Positions 1 through 7,144 of a stretch of DNA of 23,100 nucleotides are shown here, piece after piece. Position numbers and translations under genes: made by a program. Location of the stretch: positions 609 to 23,708 of the forward strand of contig DJPG01000028.1 in assembly GCA_002439735.1 (NCBI GenBank), in the 5' to 3' direction. Numbering within the stretch: position 1 is the first letter of the stretch; the number at the start of each line of letters is the position of its first letter. A model generated the notes under the pieces. The model was not told the origin of the DNA, made no database searches, and saw nothing but the letters and a program-made list of their open reading frames with translations. The DNA comes from Firmicutes bacterium UBA6418 (GTDB taxonomy: Bacteria > Bacillota > Clostridia > Peptostreptococcales > Anaerovoracaceae).

Positions 1-77
1 TTGCGCACGACCTGCGCCGCCGTCTCTGCGGAAACACGCTTGCTTTCATATTCCAATTTGTAATTATTTGACTGCAT
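1..77 (-). CDS. Probable acetyl-CoA hydrolase/CoA-transferase family protein, N-terminal fragment (truncated by window edge)
   Basis: Only the first 25 codons are in the window; the gene continues off the left edge. The start ATG at 77-75 is preceded by a good ribosome site (AAAGGAG, about 6 bases upstream). The visible peptide begins MQSNNYKLEYESKRVSAETA. The pattern EYxxKxVSAExAxxVV resembles the N-terminus of the butyryl-CoA/4-hydroxybutyrate:acetate CoA-transferase family, whose members transfer CoA between short-chain acids in fermentation. This assignment rests on a very short stretch and is a family-level guess. The gene is separated from the operon to its right by a hairpin, so it is likely transcribed on its own; a TATGAT-like -10 lies at 137-142 but no good -35 partner was found. 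Confidence 0.6.
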   Translation of the reverse strand, partial: MQSNNYKLEYESKRVSAETAAQVVR

Positions 78-227
78 TCTGATCTCCTTTCGGACTGCTC
101 CGCAGGCCAGTGGTAAAAGTCTTTATGTACCCTATTATCATACCACTTTTTCCCTACGCATGCACGCAAAACTTTACGTTTTCACAGAACCCAAAAGTAA
201 CCTTCGGGCAAAAGCGCACCATAATAG

Positions 228-260
228 ACCATGACCACCGGCTCAGCCGGTGGTCATGGT
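228..260 (-). terminator. 15-bp hairpin at the end of the S15 hydrolase gene, stop codon in its loop
   Basis: Positions 228-242 and 246-260 are perfectly complementary, leaving a 3-base loop (243-245). On the minus strand that loop is TGA, the stop codon of the hydrolase gene, so the last codons (Met-Thr-Thr-Gly) lie in the 5' arm. After the stem the minus strand reads TCTATTATGG, which is only a weak U-tract, so it may be an mRNA-stabilising or inefficient terminator rather than a canonical one. It closes the 243-6912 operon. Confidence 0.6.
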
Positions 261-2156
261 TTCACCAAAATTCCAAATGGGTACCGTCGCTTGCAGGCTT
301 GCAGTATCCACGCAAATGTTTGTTACGGTTTTCGGTCTTTGGGTCTCCTGCGCATCAACGCCGTAGAGGATTAAAGCGAGTTGGTGCCCTGCCGGCAGAA
401 CATGGTCGGTCGGTACCATATGGATCTCATAGGGATAGAACTTTCCCGGTACAATCTCTTCCTTGCTCCACAGGCAGCTTCTATTCTGTGCATTGAGCCA
501 TCCACGGGAAATCACTTTATACGGAGACGGTTGTTCTTCCAAGCCGAAGGTGTAGGTTCCGTCCTCCTGCTGAATTTGCTCTTCCGTGATGCGTCTGGCA
601 TCTCCCAGATCGACCAGCATCGCGCTTAGGATCGCGGTCTTTTGGTCGATGGCCGCGTCAAAGCTGACCTGTATGGTTCCCGCGATGCGAAGCTCCCGCA
701 CTCCGGCGATTTCACCCTGCGCAGCACCTGTTTTTCCCAGTGCGTCCCGGAACGGATTCCAGACGAATTTCAGCCGGTTATGATACGCCGGATCATCCTT
801 GAGCACAAGCTCGTCGAGCCATTCCTGGAGGTTATCCTTTGCTCGATCATAAACCGTCTGCGCGAGATCATCGACAAGCATCTTTTGTCCACAGTTCGTA
901 ATTGGGAACTGCTCATCCCGACAGCCGACAGGCGGCCAGGTTTCCGATGCCATCCAGACGGACTGGTCTGCGCCGCTTTCGACCAGAACCGCCGGTTCCT
1001 GTTCAATGTCGTTGTCAACGCCTTTGAGGTAATGCTCCAGCCAGCGGTACAGAATCGCAAGCATGTGTGAATCCCGAAGCGTATGGATATAGACGTGCGC
1101 GCCTTGATGAAGCATCATCTTGACAGGAACGCCTCGTTTTTCCAGCGCTTTGAAGAACGGAATGCACTGGTTTGTCTTCACGTTCCAGTCATTGATACCG
1201 TGAACGATGAAAACAGAAGCCTTGATATGTTCTACCAGGTTCAGATAGTTCCGTTCATCCCAAAAACGATTGTAGTTTGCAGAATCACGGTCCTCTCCGG
1301 ATACCAGTACATCGAGCGCCATATCATAGGCAGCTTTCACTTTTGCGTAATCTGCCGGATCCTTTGCCCTGCTGAAACAGTATTTGGCCAAGATATCCAA
1401 GTCGTCCCCCTGCCAGCCGAGCGCCGGCAGGTTTAACCCGCCGGTGCGATAATAATCATACCAATTGGAAATGGCAGCTTCCGGGATGATCGTTTTCAGC
1501 CCTTCTACGCCGGTAGTCGCTACACCGATGCACATCGTTCCAAGATAGGATTTGGCAGTCATTGCCACATTTCCGGTACACCAGGATGCCTTGATTTCAA
1601 TATTGTCTGTTTTGTTGGTAAAAGCCCGGCATCTGCCATTGAGCCAGTCAATGACAGATTTGAAAGCCAGTACCTCCTCCCGGGAGCCGGTTAAGGTAAA
1701 ACCTTCCGAGCCAAGGGTTCCCAGACCGCCGCAAAGGACGGTTGCATAACCTCTTTCGTTAAAATATTCATAAATGTCAGAAACGCATTCAAATTCCGGT
1801 TCTGCCTCAATCGGTGCATGTTCCGCGAAGCCCATAGTCTGCCGTTCCTCTTGGATGCCGGAAGTTATTTTTTTCTCGTAGGCAGCATAATCAAAGCGGA
1901 TCTCCGCTTCGGTAATCTGCTGTGCCGGGAAAACTTTGACTTCCTGGTCTACATTGTGAGGCACATACCAGTCTTCATTGCAAGTCATCATATATGGATT
2001 TGCGATGAAAATCGCCGGTACCTTTGTGCCAGCAGCCGTTTCATGCGGCAGACGCAAATAAACTGCGATTAAGTCCCGTTTCCCGTCACCATCCGTATCC
2101 ACCGGTGTTTCAACATAAACGCGTTCTGTTAAGTATGGTTTTGGTTTCTTTTCCAT
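243..2156 (-). CDS. S15 family hydrolase, Xaa-Pro dipeptidyl-peptidase (PepX)/CocE-like
   Basis: An alpha/beta-hydrolase of 637 residues of the peptidase S15 (PepX/CocE/NonD) family. PepX enzymes remove N-terminal X-Pro dipeptides from peptides; CocE relatives are esterases. The nucleophile motif is GNVAMTAKSYLGT with Ser203, the acid is Asp323 in VHGINDWNVK, and the base is His354 in HQGAHVYIH. The Ser-Asp spacing of 120 residues equals that of lactococcal PepX (from memory, Ser348/Asp468/His498), and SYLGT and DWNVK are typical of PepX. The protein is shorter than lactococcal PepX (about 760 residues) and seems to lack its N-terminal helical domain. The C-terminal part (from about residue 400) fits the beta-sandwich domain of the family. 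No signal peptide is seen, so it should be cytoplasmic. Its start lies one base after the MFS stop codon, so it is the last gene of the operon. X-Pro specificity is an inference. Confidence 0.9.
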   Translation of the reverse strand: MEKKPKPYLTERVYVETPVDTDGDGKRDLIAVYLRLPHETAAGTKVPAIFIANPYMMTCNEDWYVPHNVDQEVKVFPAQQITEAEIRFDYAAYEKKITSGIQEERQTMGFAEHAPIEAEPEFECVSDIYEYFNERGYATVLCGGLGTLGSEGFTLTGSREEVLAFKSVIDWLNGRCRAFTNKTDNIEIKASWCTGNVAMTAKSYLGTMCIGVATTGVEGLKTIIPEAAISNWYDYYRTGGLNLPALGWQGDDLDILAKYCFSRAKDPADYAKVKAAYDMALDVLVSGEDRDSANYNRFWDERNYLNLVEHIKASVFIVHGINDWNVKTNQCIPFFKALEKRGVPVKMMLHQGAHVYIHTLRDSHMLAILYRWLEHYLKGVDNDIEQEPAVLVESGADQSVWMASETWPPVGCRDEQFPITNCGQKMLVDDLAQTVYDRAKDNLQEWLDELVLKDDPAYHNRLKFVWNPFRDALGKTGAAQGEIAGVRELRIAGTIQVSFDAAIDQKTAILSAMLVDLGDARRITEEQIQQEDGTYTFGLEEQPSPYKVISRGWLNAQNRSCLWSKEEIVPGKFYPYEIHMVPTDHVLPAGHQLALILYGVDAQETQRPKTVTNICVDTASLQATVPIWNFGETMTTG

Positions 2157-2157
2157 C

Positions 2158-3432
2158 TTAGTTGTTAGCTTCCTTTTTCTTTGTTTTTTTCAGATACTTG
2201 ATCCATACACAAACGAAGATGATACCCAAAACGAGCATCGCGATCAAAAATCCGAAATACTGTCTGTATCCGGTCACGCCCGGGTTACTGTCAATCAGAG
2301 CACCTGCCAAAAGAGAGCAGAAGATTTCCGGGAGGTATCCTACCGTAGAGATGATGCCGGCCGCTGTGCCGGAGTACTGCTGCGGGATCGCGCCTTCATC
2401 CATCATTGCCCAGGTCATCGCATAGTTGACGTTATAGAAGATATAGATGAGAATAAACAATACCGTAAAGGCTGCAATACTGCTTGCCTTGGTTGGAAGG
2501 AGCAGAATGCCCAGCGTACCTGCTGCCATAATGATAAAGGAAATCAGCAGCATCTTGCCGGTACCGACTTTATCTGTAATGTATCCGCCGCCAACGTTAC
2601 CAAACAGGGAGAACCATCTTTTTAATGCAGCAAGCGTTGCCGCAAAAGTTACAGAAGCCCCTAGAATTCCTGTCGCATATGGTGTAAAATAGTAGAGGGA
2701 CAGTGTGAAGACGTAATTGCAGAATGTAACGAAGCCAATGATCCAAACTGCAGGAAGTTTGAGCACTTCCCCAATTCCCTTAAAGGAAATCCTTTCACTT
2801 TCTTCAATTTTATCGTCTTTGACAGTCAGAAAAGACAGTACACCCATTAAAATAGTCAGCACGGAATAGAAGATGATCACATATCTCATACCCTGTACCT
2901 GGTCTTCCATCTGTCCCGCACCGATTCTGAACGCAACAACCGCAGCCATTGCCATCAATGCAGCGCCGATTCCTCTGCCACCTTCGAAGAAGCCAAAAGC
3001 TTTTCCCTGGTCACCGGATCCGGAAAGAATCCGTACCGCTTTTACACAAGCCGGCCAGAATGCAAACAAAGAACTGATGCCCCAGAACGCATATAAGCAA
3101 ACCAGCGCCGGAAAGCTCAGCGGAAGCAGATGTACAAATCCTCCGAGCCCTGTTCCAACCAGGGATACCGTCAGAATGGTTCTGGTAGAAAAACGGTCAG
3201 CAACAACACCGCCGAATAAGTAAGAAATCATTCCGAATACACCTAGGACACTGCCGAACACACCCATCTGTGTATTGGTAAGATGATAGGTTTCCAGATA
3301 TACATCATAGTAGTCAAAACGGAAGTAAGGTAATCCGTAGATGATCGCACCACCAAATGCGACAATCAGGATTGCCAGAAAGTTCTTGGACATCTTTTCG
3401 CCCAAGCCAATCTTTGCAAGTAACTTGTTCAT
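2158..3432 (-). CDS. MFS transporter (12-TM, motif A present)
   Basis: A 424-residue integral membrane protein of the major facilitator superfamily. About twelve hydrophobic segments are visible. The loop between helices 2 and 3 carries a good motif A (GGVVADRFSTR, residues 74-84), and the sequence RGIGAALMA in the fifth-helix region is also typical. It should be a secondary transporter in the cytoplasmic membrane; the substrate cannot be read from sequence. It lies between the M32 homologue (33-base gap upstream) and the S15 hydrolase (1-base gap downstream). The context suggests transport of a peptide or a peptide-derived product, but this is inference. The start ATG has a strong AAGGAG ribosome site. 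The C-terminus ends in a basic tail (KYLKKTKKKE), as expected for a cytoplasmic end. Confidence 0.88.
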   Translation of the reverse strand: MNKLLAKIGLGEKMSKNFLAILIVAFGGAIIYGLPYFRFDYYDVYLETYHLTNTQMGVFGSVLGVFGMISYLFGGVVADRFSTRTILTVSLVGTGLGGFVHLLPLSFPALVCLYAFWGISSLFAFWPACVKAVRILSGSGDQGKAFGFFEGGRGIGAALMAMAAVVAFRIGAGQMEDQVQGMRYVIIFYSVLTILMGVLSFLTVKDDKIEESERISFKGIGEVLKLPAVWIIGFVTFCNYVFTLSLYYFTPYATGILGASVTFAATLAALKRWFSLFGNVGGGYITDKVGTGKMLLISFIIMAAGTLGILLLPTKASSIAAFTVLFILIYIFYNVNYAMTWAMMDEGAIPQQYSGTAAGIISTVGYLPEIFCSLLAGALIDSNPGVTGYRQYFGFLIAMLVLGIIFVCVWIKYLKKTKKKEANN

Positions 3433-3465
3433 GATTTGTCTCCTTTTCTTGTAAAAATCACTTGA

Positions 3466-4977
3466 TTAGAATAATCTATATACTTCGGAAAATTTGTTCC
3501 GCAAGTAGGCTATATAGTCGGAGGAAGCAAGCGGTCTGCCACAGGCTCTTTCAATCAGTTCATGACTGGAATACAGCGAACCATGCCGATAAATATTTTG
3601 CGAAAGCCAGTTGTGAATTTCTTCAAAACGTCCGCCTGCCATCCGTTCATTGATATCGCCGATCTGCTCATTCATCGACGCCCAGAGCTGCGCCGCGGCA
3701 ATGTTGGCAAAGAAGTAGGATGGGAAATAGCCGACATACCCTGCCGCCCAGTGAATATCCTGCAGCACGCCTTCTGCATCATTTTGAGGAACAATGCCAA
3801 GCGATTCTTCATATTTCCTTTTCCAAGCTTCCGGCAGGTCGTCCACGTTCAGCGTTCCGCCGATGATTTCTTTTTCCAGCTCATAACGAATCATGATATG
3901 TAGCAGATAGGTCAATTCATCCGCTTCTAGGCGAATCAGCGATGGATATGCGTCATTGACGGCTTCGTAGATTTCCTGTGGTGTATATGCTTTCAGCTCC
4001 GGCACAATCTCCGTAAGCGGTTCATAGATAAATTGCCAGAAGCCCTTGCTGCGGCCGATAATATTTTCATACAGTCTGCCAATCGCCTCCTCCATTGCAA
4101 AGGACGGAACCTCAGCAAGCAATGTGCCAAGCAGTTGTTTACTGATAGACTGTTGATAGAGACCGCGTCCACCACAATGCAGGATGTTAAAAATACCGCC
4201 CCAAAGTTCATGCTCCGAAAAGGTATTGACTACACGTACATCATCCGGCGAGCTTGCCAAAATCGTCGGGTGGGAGCCAATATCGATTCTGCCGCTGTCA
4301 AAGCAAAATCCAATCTTTTCTAAAATCATCGTCCAAACTGCCTGTTGTCGCTCCTTGCTGACCGAACCGAGTTGAATCGGCTTCGGTACTTCGCCCTCTT
4401 GCTTTTTTTCTGCAATGAGATTCAAAAGCGTAATCAAAACCGGTTTGATTTCCGATACCATTGCATCCATAGTATCAACCGTCAGACCTTCTACATAATA
4501 TTCCAGCAGCGCATCGTAAGGATTGTTTTGATATCCCCAATACTCCGCGAACTGGCGAAAGGTTTCAAAAATTTTTTTCAAATAGGGTTGAAATACGTCA
4601 AACGCATGTTTTTCTTTTGCTTCCGCCCAGATCTGCTCAGATACCGCAATCAGCTCAATGTACTGTTGATATTCATGTTCGGGAATTTTTCGTATGTTTT
4701 CCGCACTGGCAGTTAATTTCCGAATCATCGCGTTGGTAATGAAATCATTGTGGCGATTATGATCAAAATATTGTACCAATCGTTGGAACTCACTGTCTGC
4801 CAGAAGTTTATATTGCTCACCTGCCAGAAACGACATCACCTTACTTCTGTATCCAATTGCGCTCTTTGGCATATAAGTAATCTTATCCCAGTAAATAAGG
4901 GAATTTGTCGTATATTTGAGATATTCTATTTTTTCAATGATAGATCTAAGTTCCGCAAGCTTTGCCTGATCGTTCAT
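3466..4977 (-). CDS. M32 (carboxypeptidase Taq) family homologue lacking the HExxH zinc motif
   Basis: A 503-residue protein with the overall layout of M32 metallocarboxypeptidases: an N-terminal WDxxTYMPKSA block (residues 30-40), RIDIGSHP (230-237), DDVRV (245-249), the active-site region near 260-275 and a GRLYENIIGRSKGFW block (300-314). Active M32 enzymes use HExxH plus a downstream Glu in an HES motif to bind zinc. Here the motif reads HCGGR (His267-Cys268-Gly-Gly-Arg271): the catalytic Glu is Cys, the second zinc-binding His is Arg, and the HES block has become MEE (295-297). The DNA on the minus strand (CAT TGT GGT GGA CGC) supports this reading. The frame is open over full family length and the flanking blocks are well kept, so this is a diverged, probably non-peptidase member rather than decay. 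It overlaps the upstream MFS gene by 4 bases (ATGA), pointing to translational coupling. Confidence 0.85.
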   Translation of the reverse strand: MNDQAKLAELRSIIEKIEYLKYTTNSLIYWDKITYMPKSAIGYRSKVMSFLAGEQYKLLADSEFQRLVQYFDHNRHNDFITNAMIRKLTASAENIRKIPEHEYQQYIELIAVSEQIWAEAKEKHAFDVFQPYLKKIFETFRQFAEYWGYQNNPYDALLEYYVEGLTVDTMDAMVSEIKPVLITLLNLIAEKKQEGEVPKPIQLGSVSKERQQAVWTMILEKIGFCFDSGRIDIGSHPTILASSPDDVRVVNTFSEHELWGGIFNILHCGGRGLYQQSISKQLLGTLLAEVPSFAMEEAIGRLYENIIGRSKGFWQFIYEPLTEIVPELKAYTPQEIYEAVNDAYPSLIRLEADELTYLLHIMIRYELEKEIIGGTLNVDDLPEAWKRKYEESLGIVPQNDAEGVLQDIHWAAGYVGYFPSYFFANIAAAQLWASMNEQIGDINERMAGGRFEEIHNWLSQNIYRHGSLYSSHELIERACGRPLASSDYIAYLRNKFSEVYRLF

Positions 4978-6317
4978 AGGTCTTCCTCTTTTCGATTATA
5001 TTTCTGAAATAATGTAAGCATAACCAGGGCTGCCAGAAAATACAAAGCCGCTGCGATATAATAAGCGGTACGGTAGCCTTCCTGTGTGACGAAAAGGATT
5101 TTGCCGGTAAAATTTCCGCTCATAATGCTGACGATGCCTGCCATAAAATTGACGACCGAAGTAAAGGCCGGACGCAGGTTCTTCGGTGCGATCATCATAG
5201 AAAGTGAGCTTTCCGCGGGACTTCCCAGATTTGCAAGCCCTGCCCGCATGAACAGGCTAAGGCCAACCATCGGAATCATTGCCTTGCCGAACTGATCTCC
5301 ATTGGCAATGATCAGCATGAATGGAACAGAAAGCAGCACAGTAAAGCAAATGGTTCCCACAGTACCAAGCTTTTTCACTGCATACGGTGTAAACAGCATG
5401 AAAATGACAATGGCCGCGTAAGAGACGGAAACCAAAAGTGAAGAGGTCGCCTTGTCAATATGCAGGTTTCGGTTCAGGAAAACTGTGTAATAAGAGGTAA
5501 ACAGCCCCATAGCAAAGGAAATCAGTGCCCAGTAAAGCAAATACATGAGCGCATCTTTGCGAAACAGCACCGTGACGATGTCATGTACTTTTTCACTGAA
5601 ACTTTGCTTCGTCTTCTGACTGTGATCAGCCGTTGCCGCAAAATCTTCTTGCTCTTCTCTGATGAAGAAAATCGGGATCACGGAAAGCAAAGTCACAATT
5701 CCTGTGATGATCAGTACATCCCGGTTTCCATCAAGATATGCAGCCTTCGTGCTTTCGGTTACATCTGCAATATATTCGGTCAGTTTTCTTGCCTTTTCAT
5801 AGGTAATACCTGCATGTGCCGAGAATAGCTTGACGGTTGCTGCCCCTCCCAGGAAAGTGGTCAGGAAATAGCCGACATAGCCCATATAGTAGGTTCTGGT
5901 ATACCAGTCAATGCTCTTGCTTCCGGCACTGTCTGTATAAGCTGCAACATAAGGCGCCAGCATGATAAAATGCAACTGTACACCGGTCAAAGCCAGAAGT
6001 GTTGACAGATAGAAGATCACTTCAGATTTTATATAAACAACGCAGAAAAATGCTGCGGAGGTTGCAACTGCACAAAACAAAAGCAACTTCTTGTAACCGC
6101 TCTTTGGCACCAACAGCAGAAGTAGTGCACTGAAAAAGGTTGCATAACCGTAAAAAGCCCAGAAGGAAGTTGCCACCTCAAGAGATACTTCCTGCAGATA
6201 GTTGACATAGGTATCATATAAAATACCACTTGCCAGATTGTTGATCACATAACTGACAATAAATAAAATCAAATTGCGTTTATGTCTTTGCTGCATTGAA
6301 GAAATGGTTTCCGTCAT
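4974..6317 (-). CDS. MFS transporter, second in operon
   Basis: A 447-residue polytopic membrane protein with about twelve hydrophobic segments, in the major facilitator fold. It begins with a short basic cytoplasmic segment (QQRHKRN, residues 9-15) followed by the first helix. A soluble stretch of some 35-40 residues (AHAGITYEKARKLTEYIADV and beyond) lies between helices of the N-terminal half. It is not a close duplicate of the other MFS protein in this operon, as no classic motif A is visible, so the two probably carry different substrates or act in opposite directions. The start has a clear GAGGAG ribosome site, and the stop overlaps the M32-like start by 4 bases. The substrate is unknown; the neighbouring hydrolase suggests peptides or conjugated amino acids (inference). 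Confidence 0.85.
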   Translation of the reverse strand: MTETISSMQQRHKRNLILFIVSYVINNLASGILYDTYVNYLQEVSLEVATSFWAFYGYATFFSALLLLLVPKSGYKKLLLFCAVATSAAFFCVVYIKSEVIFYLSTLLALTGVQLHFIMLAPYVAAYTDSAGSKSIDWYTRTYYMGYVGYFLTTFLGGAATVKLFSAHAGITYEKARKLTEYIADVTESTKAAYLDGNRDVLIITGIVTLLSVIPIFFIREEQEDFAATADHSQKTKQSFSEKVHDIVTVLFRKDALMYLLYWALISFAMGLFTSYYTVFLNRNLHIDKATSSLLVSVSYAAIVIFMLFTPYAVKKLGTVGTICFTVLLSVPFMLIIANGDQFGKAMIPMVGLSLFMRAGLANLGSPAESSLSMMIAPKNLRPAFTSVVNFMAGIVSIMSGNFTGKILFVTQEGYRTAYYIAAALYFLAALVMLTLFQKYNRKEEDL

Positions 6318-6378
6318 AATGATTTTCTCCTCATATCATATCCGTTCTATCTGCTCATATTCGTCGGCTGTCGATTTC

Positions 6379-6912
6379 TTATTTCAGATTATATTGGGTA
6401 AAAAACGGATGTAAGGTATTACCGTTAAACCGCGGATCAAATCCCGGTCGATGAAGGATCTCTGTATCACCTGTCTGTTCCAGACGTTTCCGCGCTGCAA
6501 GAATTTCTTCATTTTCAATTTGCTCCATGATGGCAAGGAAGACTCTGGCTTCTCGCTTCATTTTCTGCAGATTGAATTTGTGTGTGCGCACGGTCGCTGC
6601 ACTGATGCCCATTTCTTCGCAAAGGTCTTTGTTATCCTTCTGTTGATATAGCCCGGCGAGTACGTCTTTTTGGGTGTCCGAAAGTCCGTTGATCTGCTTG
6701 TCTAATTCTAACAGGCTCCAAAAAACACCGCCATGCGCATCATAAACATGCTCCTGCGTGGCACGCAGTGCCTGCACTTGTTTGCCGCGCGATTCATAAA
6801 TACGTCCTTCTTCAAACTTCGCACCACAAAAAATGCACTGGTAAATTTGTGCTTCCGCAGACCACACATAGCCACGTGTCAATTCTTCTAAGGTCAGTTC
6901 TTTGAATTCCAT
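6379..6912 (-). CDS. Zinc-finger / LuxR-type HTH transcriptional regulator
   Basis: A 177-residue protein with two recognisable parts. Residues 26-60 hold a CxxC-X25-HxxxxH pattern (Cys26, Cys29, His55, His60), which looks like a single zinc site. Residues 77-122 (GLSDTQKDVLAGLYQQKDNK, then EEMGISAATVRTHKFNLQKM) form a LuxR/sigma4-type helix-turn-helix. A short C-terminal tail ends in TLHPFFTQYNLK. Firmicutes carry a family of such small Cys-finger plus LuxR regulators of unknown ligand. It is the first gene of the operon, 61 bases upstream of the MFS gene with no terminator between, so it probably regulates its own operon. Upstream there is a 20-bp imperfect palindrome (6987-7006). It lacks a receiver or PAS domain, so the signal might be sensed by the zinc site itself (inference). 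Confidence 0.85.
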   Translation of the reverse strand: MEFKELTLEELTRGYVWSAEAQIYQCIFCGAKFEEGRIYESRGKQVQALRATQEHVYDAHGGVFWSLLELDKQINGLSDTQKDVLAGLYQQKDNKDLCEEMGISAATVRTHKFNLQKMKREARVFLAIMEQIENEEILAARKRLEQTGDTEILHRPGFDPRFNGNTLHPFFTQYNLK

Positions 6913-6986
6913 GCGACGTGATCCTTTCTTTTGTTACATCGACATTTTCCTTATTTGTTTTCTTATTCATAAACATTTGTCAATAT

Positions 6987-7006
6987 TGTTTGCTAACAAG
7001 TAAACA
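6987..7006. promoter_or_regulatory. Imperfect 20-bp palindrome upstream of the zinc-finger/LuxR operon
   Basis: TGTTTGCT-AACA-AGTAAACA: the two 8-base arms match at 7 of 8 positions. It lies about 75-95 bases upstream of the regulator start. A TTGACA on the minus strand sits nearby (6978-6983), but no well-spaced -10 was found for it. This is a candidate operator for autoregulation; the evidence is symmetry and position only. Confidence 0.3.
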
Positions 7007-7053
7007 GTAACACATTTTTGCTTCCGTTTCAATCATTTTTTTGATTGTTTCGC

Positions 7054-7111
7054 AAAAAAACAGTACCCTCCGAAACGACCTTGCGGTCATTCCGTGTGTG
7101 GTACTGTTTTT
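7054..7111 (-). terminator. Rho-independent terminator after aspS
   Basis: The arms AAAAACAGTACC (7056-7067) and GGTACTGTTTTT (7100-7111) are perfectly complementary. A smaller inner stem (GACC 7077-7080 with GGTC 7085-7088) sits inside the loop. On the minus strand the outer stem is followed by seven T residues (7060-7054). It ends the gatCAB-aspS transcript 34 bases after the aspS stop codon. A-tracts and T-tracts on both sides mean it could also act on the plus strand. Confidence 0.85.
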
Positions 7112-7144
7112 CAGATCATCTACCATCAAAGAAGTCACCGCACG

